Notes: generated by a model from the letters alone, not told the origin. A DNA stretch of 64,000 nt from Blakeslea trispora (GCA_025331445.1 JAIWNE010000066.1:62001-126000); one strand, 5' to 3'. Counted from the first letter of the stretch, positions 23,772 through 35,727 are shown. Numbers and translations are program-made.

Positions 23772-24170
23772 TTATGTACATTTGCTCTTGACTCCAACTG
23801 CTCTCAAAACACTGGATTTCCAAGAACTGGAAGGTTTTGCCAAACTCTGTCTAGAAAAGGACTGCTTGCTCTTTCCAAAAAACGTACAATCATCACCTTC
23901 TTCATCAAGACCTGTTTGACCATATTCCTTTTCATCAATAACCAAGTTGGATTTATCTTTCACAAACAGATTTCTTCTCGAAAAGAAAGAGTTACTTGGC
24001 TGTCTATCTTCATCCAGTGAAGTATAAGAAGATGATCTTGGACGGCGAAAGCCATTGGCGCATTTGTTTCTGAAGGAAGATGAAGGCAGCAAACTTGCTC
24101 TGCTGTAGTAAGATGTGGGTCTTGAATCTTCTTCTGTGGCATACAATAAGGCATCACTTTGTCTTGACAT
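23772..24170 (-). CDS. hypothetical Ser/Arg-rich small protein
   Basis: An uninterrupted 132-codon frame with an ATG at 24170. The composition is strongly biased to Ser, Arg, Lys and Asp, with phospho-site-like segments (RRPRSSSYTSLDED, FSRQSLAKPSSS). There is no signal peptide, membrane segment or domain I recognise. Low-complexity proteins like this are common small regulators or disordered proteins in fungi. It stands alone between two gene-poor stretches, so a non-coding origin cannot be excluded. Confidence 0.45.
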   Translation of the reverse strand: MSRQSDALLYATEEDSRPTSYYSRASLLPSSSFRNKCANGFRRPRSSSYTSLDEDRQPSNSFFSRRNLFVKDKSNLVIDEKEYGQTGLDEEGDDCTFFGKSKQSFSRQSLAKPSSSWKSSVLRAVGVKSKCT

Positions 24171-26338
24171 TATTTACAATTTGTTTGGAATATAAACAAG
24201 AAAAAAAAAACCAAAAAAAAAAAGTTCGATTTGGTTCCCTTTTTATTCTTTTTGGAAATCATATCCCCCTCCCCCATCCGAGGGCAGATTTCTTGGTTGT
24301 ACAAATTTGGTGTCGGGCAATTTGGGTGTCCTAATTTTGGATGTTCCGGAGTACAAAATATAGGTAACTCAATGCAAACTTTTTTACATTCTTCAAGCTT
24401 ATAGTGTATGCTATCAACGCCCCAAAGAAGCGTACAGAGAGCTATGATATCGAAATATAACAACAAGTGAATATCCAAAATGAAATTACAAGTAGTATTT
24501 TATCAGGATAGTAAAAAAAAGAAAAAGAAAAAGGATAGATGCATTAGCATGATTGTTTGTAACACACTGCAACTGTGTTGATAGCCCTTTGAAGGAAACT
24601 TTTATGGACATGCCATTTTTCACAGTTCCTCTAAAATTGTGTACCACTCCCTCCCCCCAATGTCAGAGTTATGAGGGGAGTAATCATTACAAATGATCCA
24701 TGTCAATCATCTCTCTTTACATACTAAGGATGGAGGTTTGATCTTTTTGTACTATAGAACCAAATAACATACACAAGAAAACAGCAATCAGCAATGTTAG
24801 CCAATGACGGTATTGATCAGTAATGTTTCATATCACAAGTGGGGGAAAAAAAGTTACTTCTTCTCCTCTAGTTGTTAATGAAAATGAATTTAATACACTT
24901 GGAGGTAACAGAACTGTTCAGTAGATTGTGAGATATTTGCTAATGACTTGCTTAGAACCATACATTTGAAGCTTCTCGCTGCTTGCATAACATGCAAAAG
25001 AGAAATTACTTGGAAAAGATACATTTGATTTATCATCTGTTTGTACTGATGAAAGCTTTCTGCTAGACATGGTTGATGTTTTCTTTTTTTATTTCTTATG
25101 AAGACCATTTGCTATACTCTGTTTGACAGCAGTTGACAACCTCTTTCGAGACACACAGCCATAGTAAAGGATGGCGATAATAGCTTTATTGATGATCTAA
25201 ATCAAGCCAACAAGAAATAATACAATTTAACCATCAAAGCTTCCAAGACCATGATGATCACTGGCATAAATATCAAAGTCGTTTTTTACAAAAGCGTGCA
25301 ATTGAATTCTAAATCCCGACAAATAAAGAGTTTTCAAAGCTTCCCTTTAATGGCGAAGATTAATTTAATACTCTTGTGTTCCGTTTAGCAAAAATGGGGT
25401 CCTCATTTAATTATTTAATTTCATGATTATGACAATAAAGTAAAACAAATTGAATGAAACAATGCCGATGATTTGATCTACCTTAGATTGTGCCTTGGTT
25501 GTTTTTTTTCCTTTGGGGGGGGGAGGGTTTTAACATCCGTCAATTTCCATAAGCATGACTGTATCAGCAAGTGCATAATGAGGACTAGTATATGGTATAA
25601 ACAAAAAATCTATGTTAATAGTACCAAAAAAAAAGAAAGAAAGAAAAAAGGGGAGCTATTTTCTACAATGAGGCTGATTTGTTTCCGATGATGGTATTAC
25701 CAAAAAAAAAAGAAGAAAAGAAAAGAAATCATGTTTTCAAAAGATACAAAAAAGAGGGAGGTCCTTTGTGTACTAATAAACATGTCATGGCTATCAGAAA
25801 TAAAGTACAAGTTCTGAGGACATGTCTTACAATATTCATTTTTTGCTTTGGAAAAGACTTGACTTCTTTGTCTAGGGCTATCAGATGTATGTAATATCTT
25901 TTTATGAAGACCATCAAGCTTTATTGGATTCAGACTGAAGATTACTAGTGACGGCCTTCGTAGGTGTGGCCTTCGTGGGTCAGAACCCGACATACCTTCC
26001 GGTTCTTGTTTGGACGGGCACCACCTTCGTTATCAATAGATCAATAAAATCGAAAGATTAGCAGAGTGTGTTAAACAAAGACAGCTAAAGCATTAGATTT
26101 AGTAAGGTGATTTGTAGTTTTATTTTCAATATCTAAGCAGAACCATTAGTAAATTGCTATAGGCTTTGTCAGGCACTTGCTTCATTGACTTGTGCAGCTT
26201 TTATTTATTTGTACAGATCATAAAACACTACTTCTTTTTTTTTTGTAGCTGAACACTTCAAGGGTAATTTAGTTGGCTCAATGTAAAGAATGAAACTTTT
26301 TTTTTAAAGATAAAAACAAGAATAAAAATACACATGAT
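24171..26338. other. 2.2 kb gene-poor region at the edge of the transposon island
   Basis: No intact gene is seen. A short GC-richer block at 25945-26030 stands out from its AT-rich surroundings and is listed separately. Small ORFs overlap homopolymers and look like chance. Confidence 0.5.
25945..26030 (-). other. GC-rich coding-like fragment
   Basis: On the minus strand this block reads as a short open segment rich in Arg, Lys and His (ARPNKNRKVCR, LTHEGHTYEGRH) ending in a stop. It has no start codon and a much higher GC content than its flanks. It looks like the end of a foreign or retroelement coding region. I do not recognise the family. Confidence 0.3.
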
Positions 26339-26754
26339 TTATTTACAACAGAAGAGCTGTTCGGGTAGAGCAGGAAGTCGTTTCTTTTCTCTAGTAGGAG
26401 GTACCCAGGTGCCTCGAAGCCACGAGATGTTGCTGCTACTGTGCTTGTCTTCTCCATCCAAGCCAAAAGCCATCAAGTCCATGGTAGCAGTCTTTTATAC
26501 TCATTAAAACACTTGATACATAATATTGTTTTTTTTTGTGTACTTACTTTGAACTTCAAAAGGAGCTTAATCACTCTTTTCAACTCTTCTATGTGCGACA
26601 CATGCGAGGGAATGAAAGCTGATTTTTCCCTCACTGCTACATACACACCATTGGCTTCCAAAGTCACAGAAAAGAGGACGATCTTGTTGCCTGTAAAACC
26701 AAAAGTTAGAGAAATAAAGTTGCATACGAATGATTCAACTTACCAATAATTTGT

Positions 26755-27136
26755 AAAGAAGGAAGCCTCTAAGGTTAATGTTGAAGTTGCCAAGTTTGGT
26801 GCAAGCCCTACCAAGATAACAGGTGATAGCTCAAAGCTAGAGATATTCTCAAAAGGTTTCACTCTGAAATTTATCAGTGATTGACAACTATTCTGCAAGA
26901 AATACACTTGAATGAATCAAGATGTCATAGTAAGCTTGGGAAGAAAAAAGAGCTTTCTAACCATGATATCATGGTTCATTCAAGTCTATTTCCTGCAGAA
27001 TAGTTGTCAATCACTGATAAATTTCAGAGTGAGACTTTTTGAGATTATCTCTAGCTTTGAGCTATCACCTGTTATCTTGGTAAAGCTTGCACCAAACTTG
27101 GCAACTTCAACATTAGCCTTGGAGGCTTCCTTCTTT
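26755..27136. repeat. inverted duplication, two arms of about 180 bp
   Basis: The segment 26755-26936 and the reverse complement of 26950-27136 match closely (roughly nine bases in ten), with a spacer of about 14 bases. The right arm is the coding exon segment KEASKANVEVAKFGA of the family gene on the minus strand; the left arm is a diverged copy in the opposite direction. Any transcript through it would fold into a long hairpin. Confidence 0.92.
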
Positions 27137-27650
27137 CTTCTTGCCAAAGTGTCTTTTACCAGTCTCAAATCTACTTTGATGCCTGTTGCCTTGTCTCCAG
27201 CATCTTCGCCCATTGATTCTCCCCATTTTGTTCTAAGACCGTCTCTTCGGAACAGCTTTTCGATCAATGGCGACCACATCTTGATGACCAGACCAGCTTC
27301 AGTACAGTCAATTGTCTTTTCAAACAAGTACGAGTGGAACTCCAAGAGCTCAAAGCTAGATGCATTTAACAAAGTTAACAATCTAACAGTACAATAGTAG
27401 GATATATGGTAAAACTTACTACTGAGAGTACATGCTGAAAATATCGGAGTGGGTTTTGCTTGCTGTCTTCATTTCCTTTGTGATATTTGATGTATGAATT
27501 AAAAAGTTGTAAAATAAGTTGGCTAAGCGAAATGAGTTTTTTTTTATTAAAAGAAAGGAAAGACACGTAAGCCAAAAGTAAATTGGCTTTTTATCTCTTG
27601 TAATTTAAATTCAGTACCAATAAAATACGTAGAATCATTTATATGATTTC

Positions 27651-27691
27651 TACCTTCTAATACAATGTTAACATCATATTAGAAGGTTTTA
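27651..27691. repeat. short near-perfect palindrome
   Basis: ACCTTCTAATA and its complement TATTAGAAGGT flank a self-complementary centre, ATGTTAACAT. The whole is an almost perfect palindrome of about 38 bases, inside the poorly resolved intronic part of the split family gene. It may be a solo transposon end or a tiny MITE. Confidence 0.7.
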
Positions 27692-28254
27692 GTAATTATA
27701 GGTGTAATCTAATTCGACTTGGCTATAGGATGTATAGGGAAATACCACATCCTTTTCGAAACAAACAAATCTTGCCTGCTGGATGTCTTTTTTGGATGCC
27801 TACAATGAATTGCGGTTACAGAACTGTTGCATATTACTATTGGTCTAAATAAGCACCAACCATCTCAATTTCTTTGATGCTTTCTAAAAGCTCTCCTTCA
27901 AACTCAAAGTCTGCTCTAAATCGGGAGCCAAATAGATTCTGCAGTTCGTCCCATTGATCTGAAAGAAGTTGCTTTTGGGGAGAAGAGCGAGTCAAATCAA
28001 GAATCGAATTGAGGCCAAGGCTATTGTTGATGTTATTAGACATTTAGAAAGTTTTGTTACTTTATGTAACTTACCTAACCACAGCTTTTTCTTGATGATT
28101 ATGATTGAAATAATTGTCATAAAGCTTCAAGGCCTCTCTCTTCATTTTTGTACCAACAGAAATACCATCTTTATCTATGCAGATGTTATCTGCTTCTGCT
28201 TCCTATTAAAGAAAAGAAACGCGTTAATAAGAGGTCGTTTTAAATTTGGAGAGT

Positions 28255-28265
28255 CACCACGGGAA
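28255..28265 (+). repeat. left terminal inverted repeat of the CACTA-like element
   Basis: CACCACGGGAA, an 11 bp exact match to the complement of 35728-35738. A weaker shared region (GTAAAAA...TATGTAAT) follows on the inner side of both ends. Confidence 0.8.
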
Positions 28266-28527
28266 GTGAAATGTAAAAAAATTGAAAAATATGTAATACT
28301 GATGTGATTCCGATGTAAATTTGGGATTTAATGTGAATTTGATGTGAACACGAAAACTGCTTGAAATTGAAATATACATATTTTTACATAAAAAGCGAAA
28401 TACAACAAATTTTCATTAGATTTTGAATTACATGTAATTTCGTGTGATTTTGATGTAAAATTGCAACCTCATGGAATTAAATAGAGCAATGATAGAATGT
28501 GATAGAATTTATAGATATTGTTATTTT

Positions 28528-31500
28528 TCAATGAGGCTTGCAAGACACATGAAACGAATTGTTTTTCTTAATAGATGGGATGAGGATGGCATACCCGATG
28601 ATATCCTTAGTGCGTATAATAGCACTCAAGCCTTCACTAGAAAGTGCGGAAATTGTAGTGCCACTACTGATATCAGCGTCAGTTGGGAGCAAGCAAGAGT
28701 CAACAACACCAGCGTAGCATATATCTTTTGTATTGCTAGCGAACAAAGCAGTTACTTTGGCAATTTTTGTGCCTTCAGTTGACTTGTACAACACTCTGGT
28801 ATCTTTTCTTCGATTAAGCATCAGCTGCTGTCCAGTCACTGACAGAAAACATGAATGAACTGCATGAAATTGATCATTTTCATCTGATAAAATCTGCATA
28901 ACATCTTGCTCATCACTGCCTTGACAGATCTGGGTTGCAAGCTCAGAAACAGATAGCTGCTTAAAGGTTTTGTTGATTTGTTGGTCATAGCAATGCATTG
29001 CTCTGTTGTACACATCGCTATAATGCGAAAGAACGATGTTGGCAGCATTTTCACTCGGGTGTGATTTCGAGTTAATTTGTTGCTTAAACTTGCCAATCAT
29101 TCTTTCTAATGGTCTTGCACTAAAATATCTGGCCGGTCCCAGAGCTTTGATAATCATGGGGAGATGCAAAAGTAGATGTTCGTTGATGGTGAACGCCTTC
29201 ACTCCAATATGAATCATCAACACTCTATGCCAGTGATCAATTAAGCTAAAGTTTGACGGTTTTCAATAGTTAATTCAAATATAATTGTAATTACACTCTT
29301 ATAGTAAAAACCTACCTTTTGTATTCCTCCAAATCTTCGTTTGTTATAGAGTACTTCTGGGTTATACGACAGGCTTTTGATACGGATTTCAGTGCAAGGC
29401 ATACTTCTTGGGTTGCTTCTTCTTCAACATAATCACCAGGGCTGACGACCTTGCCCAGTTGCCGTTTTCTGAGAATCATTTGGTCTGTATCCGCTTGTTG
29501 GTTTTCCAAGGCTTCAACATAGACTGTTGGAAAAACATGTAACAGAAAGTCAATGATATCTACAGCACGAGCAAAGCCTGACTTTTGTGGCATATCTGTT
29601 AAAAAGACATTAGTTTTCCACGATTCAGGGACGAGAGAAAAAAGAAATAGCTTACCTACGAGCTCACCATCCAAACTGCTTCGAGGATTGATATCTTTGG
29701 CGTTCAAGAGAGATGCGCTCATTTGCTGACGATACTTGTTTCGAAGAAAGAATAGGTTATTTTTGCCATACTTTTGTCCATCGTCAGTTGCAAATGACCA
29801 GATTTGCTTGCCAATATTTTGCCCCCATAGATGCATTTCATCTAAACCCCAGAATGCAGCACCATGAAAGCTATCCAGCAGTGTGAAGGGCGATACACGT
29901 TTGATGCCAGTGGATGTCTAAAATATGCTGGTAAGCAATGTTGTACATATACATACCATAATACATGTTGTTGCAATGCTTAGATCAAACTTACCTCATT
30001 TGTATTGCTAGTATTAAGAGCTTTATATTCATCAATCTGTTTTATGGCATGCTGGCATATCTCTCCAAACTCGTCAATGTGTGGAAAATACATTCCACGC
30101 TTATAGGTGCCAGTGATATGACAAATTCGACAACCAGTATAGCTGCTATGACTGTGGTGACCTGCAATCTCGGCAATAGCTGGTAAGTCGCCTATTACTG
30201 TCGACATAACAACCTGATATTTAAATTGTTCACCAGAAGAAGTCTCAACCGCAAGCCCTTTAGACTCCAACACCATCAAGTCTTTGATCAATGGAAAAAG
30301 AAAGCTGAACAAATTATAAGGTTTCTTAGGACCCGGTAAAACTGTAACAACAAATGTATTTTCTTCTTTGAATCTACACAATAGTCAGTCATATTGTTTA
30401 GAATAACAAACTTTAAGTACTATATTTAATGTAATTTACCTCATCTCTGGTGGAAGGTTTGTAAGAGTGAGCATAACCATTGTCATTTGAGAGCCACCGC
30501 GCTTAAATGGATTAAAACCATCGATATAAAGAGACATATATAGCTGATGTACATCTTTCGTGAAATCTTTTCTCTGTTTAAAGAATTCACCATCAAAGAA
30601 GTCTTGTATCTTATTTATAGTAGGGTTTTGCTGACGTCTGTAAATGCTGCAGTTGTTGTTTTGAGCGTACGAAATTTTATCCCTGTTTTGCTTAGATTCC
30701 AAGAAATGCCCTAATTGGACAGCTAAAGGGAGCTGTTTGACTGGTGCTAAGTTATCAACAGTACGAGGAAGCAAACATTTGGGATTGGTACATATGATGG
30801 AATCATCAGTATCAAAATACATCTTGCACCCATTCTTGCACATTTTATATTCTTTTAGGCTAACGGGTGTTAGCTGCTCTTTCTCAAGCTTGTCACAGCG
30901 ATAGGGGCTTAGAAGCTGTATATCACCTAGAGTAAAGGTTAAGTCAACAAATTCATAAATATAAAATATAAATCATTTAAGATTGACAGTACTTTCTGTA
31001 TGATCAGCAATGAAGCTATTAACCCATTTAATTATCTCCTCTTTTGCTGCTTTGGTTGTGTTGAAAGACTTGAGTAAACGATTGAATTCAATGCTCTTTT
31101 GAGAGTGAATTGGGAGCTTTTCGAAGCGACTTTTATCATTTGCTTGCAGGATTTTTACAGGAGTTTGAATTGTCTTGCGAAAATTTAACAAGTCTTCAAA
31201 AATTTTTTCGTTTACAACAAACTCATCGTTTTCTTCTTCAACTAAATTTTCTTCGTTTTCTATTTCATCAATGTCCATAGGACTACTATCGAAATTGAAG
31301 CTGGCAATGCTCTCAATTTCATCCAGATCATCGCACTGCTGCTCTCCTCTCGAACTCATGTCCACCGGTTCTGTTTCTTGCACAACAGAAGGAGTGCTGG
31401 TTCTGATAGCAGCCCTTCCAGCACTTGCGCTTAGTCTGCTTTTTGAAATTCTAGCTTTGATCTCACTGAGTCCTCGCTGTCGCTCAAGTAGTTCATGATC

Positions 31501-31563
31501 CCTAACATGCTTTCTGAATTTCTTTTCAGGTATTGTTTGATTGCATTTAATACAAACGCGCAT
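28528..31563 (-). CDS. CACTA/EnSpm tnp2-type transposase
   Basis: This is the DDE transposase of the surrounding element. The first Met at 31563 opens a CxxC...HxxxH zinc finger (CIKC...HVRDH), followed by an acidic linker. After an intron comes a Cys-rich knuckle (MCKNGCKMYF...CTNPKC). The catalytic region has LYMSLYIDGFNPFKRGG, VLPGPKKPYN, GDLPAIAEIAGHH with SYTGCRICHITG, and LLDSFHGAAFWGLDEMH. The C-terminal part has INEHLLLHLPMI and GPARYFSARPLERMIG, as in tnp2/DUF4218 proteins. Introns split it into at least six exons, and the frame stays open throughout if the donor near 29313 is GTTTTT. The element may therefore still encode an active enzyme. The C-terminal end at 28528 is the first in-frame stop. 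Confidence 0.7.
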
Positions 31564-32169
31564 TCTTGTAGAGTAGGTTGATAGTATGAGTAAAGGAAAG
31601 AAAAGAAAGAATCATCGAGAATGGTGTTCAAATACTTGTCCGCAGCACACGTAGATACCCATGCACTAAAAGATAAGGCATAATTTTTTTTAAAAAAAAT
31701 TACTGAGAGGGTATTTTTTCAAAAAAAGCTGTGACTCAGTCCCAAGTCTCATTGATTTTAGAGCGGAGTGAGTCTTGAAGAAAAATACTTTTTGGGAAGA
31801 AAATTTGAAAATCCGTCTGGTTTTGTGTATCCAGAAAGCCAACTTGAAAAAATAAACTCATGAATTATGCAACTTACTTCACGCTTCTTTAAACTTCATC
31901 ACAAAGCATTTAGGCGATCGACTTGAAAATGTAGGATGCAAAAACCTTGAAAAGACGCGAATACAAACTGCTCTCTTTCAAACTGTTTATACTAGTAGAT
32001 TACTTAAACGTTGTTGACTAACCAGTTCTTTATATTTTAGAGAGTTCTATTCTTCAGTTAATTATAGACTATAAGACAGAAAAGCCTATACAACTCATAC
32101 AATGCGAAGTAAATAAATACAAGTTGAGCTCACGGCATAATTTATAGAGTGTCAATGAATGATTTTTTT

Positions 32170-34318
32170 TTATTGTTGTACTCTACGAATGTTTCGAAAC
32201 TTATCAATGCTAACTTTGAGGTTAGCACGATCCTGCTCTAGTCTTCTTGCTGCCTCTTCGCAGGAAATCATCTCTTCTTCAGCTTTCTTCTCTACCATGC
32301 TGTAGATTTCTCTTCGTCTGCTAAAGAAGCGAGATTCTTTCCTGTCTTTGCGCCAGCTTGTACCGAATTGCTCCTCCAAACGCTTTACTGAGGGTCCCTC
32401 AAACAAACCAACTGCATATTCTCTCCAAACGTCAGTGATACTCACGAGGCTACGGTTCATTGAATAGGCAGTTGGAGCATTTACTACACTATTTGGGCTG
32501 GGCAGAGTGGCAGGAGAAACCAAAGAAGAAGGCAAAGAAGAGGGAACAGAGGAAGAAGAGCTACCATTGAAACAAGCATTTCCAAGAGCAAAAAACTTAG
32601 CAAAATGCTCATTCATCTTCTTGTTGCTGTCTTCTTGAGAGGATTGTAGTACTTGCAGCTTGGATGTAAGGGTGTCAAAACCAGTGGCAATGGACGAGAC
32701 AAGATCTGGTAACACAGCTTGAACCATCTGGCTTGTATTAAATGCTTGTTCGTTTTCAGCAACAGCAGCAAGTACTTGGCCTTCGAATTCCTTATAAGCG
32801 TCAGAAGAAAAGATTTCACATGACCAAAGATAGTAACCAGGATATTTCTGCTTAAGAACAACAGAATCCTAATATATAAAAAAACTTTAGTCAAAGGTAT
32901 GTGGCGAATGGGATGGATAATAGTTACCTGAAGGAAAACAACACGAAGGTTTGAAAGCAAGTTCAAAAAGTTTGGGGCAGCGATATCTTCTTGTACACCC
33001 TCTTGTCGTTCAAATCTTTGTTTCCAAAGATCAACCTGTGGAAACACCATTGCTTGTAAGCTTGCAGGTGGGAGGACAACTGCACGAGGAAGGAAGTAGT
33101 TGTTTGCAACAACAGGGAAGCCAGCAAGACTCTTCATTGCATCCACAGGTAAGCTTGAGATGTAGCATCCCACCATTCTATCGGTACCCCATCTTCCTAC
33201 CATTCTTTGCTGATCACCTGGCACATTCTCTTGAGCAATCATGTTGAGAGCACTCTTTCTGTTGGCATGGGTAACCTTGGAGGTATGGATACCAACTTGC
33301 TTGAGTGCCTCAACATAGATCTTGTGTTGGGCTTGGTATGTTATGGCAGTCTTCTAATTCTTGCCTTTGAAAAGTACGGTTTCATACCAGTTCTTTCTCT
33401 CGGAGAAGTCGGGAAATGCTTCATTTTCAAAATGAAAACGGGAAAAGAGGTAAACAGCCAGAGCACCCACAGAACACAGTTCAACTTTTTTGTGACGGAT
33501 GGAAGATCCATACTCAATTTTGCCGTGTTGGTTGGTTTTGCCAAAACTAATCGTAGCCACCAAAGAAATGCATTTAGTAGCGCCTTGGTTCTCAAGAGTG
33601 ATTGAAAAGAGATCTGGAAGTTAAATCCCCAAGGAAGTTTGACTTCTACAAAGCATTGCATGACTGAGCAAGAAACAAAGTCTATCACGAGAACCGTTGG
33701 TGTTGTTTTTTTGATTGATGAAGTACTGACTAATTTTCAATAATTCTTCTTTAGTGTATCCATCATTTAAAGTGTTCTTTCCTCTGTCCTCAAAAGCAGC
33801 TCTTCTTTGCTTGACCTTGCTCTTTTCCAAATTATCCAGAAAAGTACGAACCAAAGGTCCTCTGGCTGCCTCGTTGGAATTGATGTTGAGAGCTTTCTGA
33901 ACGTTGTAAAGATCGGATACAGCTTTAACATAGGCAAGGATAGATTCTCTACCCAATGGAATAGGAGATCCATCTGAGCCTCTTTGCTTCTTTCTGCCAC
34001 GGGTCATAACATAGCTGTCCAAGAAGAAGCTAAGTTTGGCATCGGTAACTATTTCGCCGTCTGCAAAGTTGGTTTCACGACACCATTGCTATAAAATAAA
34101 TTCAAAAAATCAGATTTGATGTTATTAAATGCTTATTGGCATAACTGTACCTTCCATTCATTCTGCTTTGCAGTATATGCTTTGATAGTGTTGACAGGGC
34201 GGTTGGCCATACTGTTAGCAAGAATCATCTGGTTGCTGCGATACATAGCAGTGTTTGTATCAATCATAAATTGGACTTCTTCGATAGCGTTTGTTTGTTG
34301 ATTCAATTGAGAGTTCAT
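32170..34318 (-). pseudogene. Crypton-type tyrosine recombinase (Ndc10_II / GCR1_C), two in-frame stops
   Basis: Cryptons are fungal DNA transposons that move with a tyrosine recombinase related to Ndc10. The frame starts at 34318 and has introns near 34090-34150 and 32868-32928. The N-terminal part has TIKAYTAKQNEW and NFADGEIVTDAKL. The recombinase core has FLLSHAMLCRSQ (catalytic Arg), GKTNQHGKIEYGSS, FPDFSERKNWYE, VTHANRKSALN (HxxR) and GRWGTDRMVGCYISSLP (catalytic Tyr). The C-terminal GCR1_C-like domain has VWREYAVGLFEGPSV. Two stops, TAA at 33621-33623 and TAG at 33354-33356, interrupt the conserved frame without any frameshift. The copy is therefore inactive unless the stops are read through. 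It lies wholly inside the CACTA-like element. Confidence 0.82.
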
Positions 34319-34774
34319 TTTAGTGTATTAAAGTAGATAACTTTGTGGTAAAAAGCTCAAAAACTAAGTATATATGTATAGTACAGAAAACTCAGTCATA
34401 TACTCAACATGATGGTGTGTGAGTTATGGTGAAAATTCGAAGGTTGTATTTAATGCAATCAAGTGTATTTGACAGAATCAGGTACTACAGACTTTCACCC
34501 TTTTATGGAATTTTTTAACTCAGTTGCTTAATTTAGCCTTTTGATTTTTCATCAAGCAATTTTTATTGTTATGAGACACAGATCAGTCAGAGTGAGGAAA
34601 ATACCCAAGTATTTTGCAAGTATTTTTTATTTTTTAAGCAGTGAGACTAAAAAATACTTTTTAAAAAGGAAACTCTCCAGCCAAATTTGAGAGTCCGACT
34701 TGAAAATTTTTGAGTCAGAGTTGAGTCTCAAGGTTGAGATACTGCTTCTTTTTTTTAACTTTATTTTATTTGAT

Positions 34775-35502
34775 ATGTCTCTCAAAAGATCTAAGACAAC
34801 ACATTCTTCTGTTGAAAACAGCATTGAAGGTATCAAGCATATGCTGGAAGTCATCTTGACAAAGGTGAGTAGTATCGAGAGCAAATGCGAAGGATTCGAT
34901 AGAAGACTGGATGAACTTGAAGCCACTGTCGCTGCCACTGCCACTGCCACTGCCACTGCCACTGCCACTGCCACTGCCACTGCCACTGCCACTGTCGCTG
35001 CCGCTGCCGCTGCCGCCCAGGTAACCTCCTCCACCCCAGCACCCAAAAACAACCTCATTCCTCTTCCAAGAGGAAACGTTGGAAAAGCCGAAGTACTTAA
35101 GTTGCTTCAAACAAGCTTGGAAGATGAGGATGAGGCGTCTGTTTTGGAGATGCTAAACTGTCTCGACAGAGAAGCTTTGCTTGTTTGTCAATCTTTTGCC
35201 AATGTTGACAACAACAGCAAAAGAACTTGGAGAGAGGTCTTGGCTGAAGACAAAAACAGCATGAAGCAGCAGGTTCTTACCTATGCTGTGGCAAGTTATC
35301 CCCAGTTGGGTTTCTTGGAGGGCTGTGTCGACCTTTGGCCCATCACAGCTCTCATTCAGCCAAAATGGAGCTCGATGAGCACACACGCTCGCAGAAAAAG
35401 GTAACTTGAATCATGTTTATTTAAATGATAGTACCTAATATTGTTACTTGTAGAAAAATCCAAGATCTTGAAGAAGAAAATCAGAAACTGCGAGAACAAT
35501 AA
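34775..35502 (+). CDS. unknown coiled-coil protein encoded inside the CACTA-like element
   Basis: Exons 34775-35400 and 35454-35502 give 224 aa. An N-terminal coiled coil (IEGIKHMLEVILTKVSSI, CEGFDRRLDELEATV) is followed by an Ala-Thr dipeptide run encoded by a GCCACT repeat. A compact central part follows (LPRGNVGKAEVLKLLQTS, ASVLEMLNCLDREALL, WREVLAEDKNSM, FLEGCVDLWPITALIQPKW). The second exon ends in a short heptad-like segment (KIQDLEEENQKLREQ). It runs opposite to the transposase and lies 236 bp from the right end of the element, where a second CACTA protein that binds subterminal repeats could sit. I do not recognise the family; a TNPA-like accessory role is only inference. Confidence 0.55.
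34921..35010 (+). repeat. GCCACT hexanucleotide repeat in coding sequence
   Basis: About a dozen nearly perfect GCCACT units encode alternating Ala and Thr, flanked by GCTGCC units encoding Ala. The unit length of six keeps the frame when copy number changes. Confidence 0.9.
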
Positions 35503-35727
35503 AGAAATAAATATTGCTTGAACTATATAAACTTCACATATTTTGATATAGAATTTATTGTCAAATGTTTTTATTGATATTTGGTAGCTCAATGTAATTG
35601 ATGCTATTTCAATTTTATGTAAATTTCATTGTCACATTTTTTCATGTAAATTTTATTTTTACATGAAAACGGCCATTTTTTCAATGAGATTATTGCTCCA
35701 TGAAATTACATATTTTTACACGAAATT

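Noticed and set aside
24500..26338. tRNA or small RNA genes in the gene-poor regions
   Set aside because: Looked for T-arm GGTTCRANNCC patterns with matching acceptor stems and found none here or in the other intergenic regions.
31431..31631. Alternative 5' ORF for the CACTA transposase at 31631
   Set aside because: It is in another frame than the zinc finger, and the ATG at 31563 opens a frame with CxxC...HxxxH directly.
34627..35110. ORFs opposite the GCCACT repeat with Gly-Ser or Trp-Gln runs
   Set aside because: Repeat translated in antisense frames; the plus-strand ORF with coiled coils and an intron is the better model.
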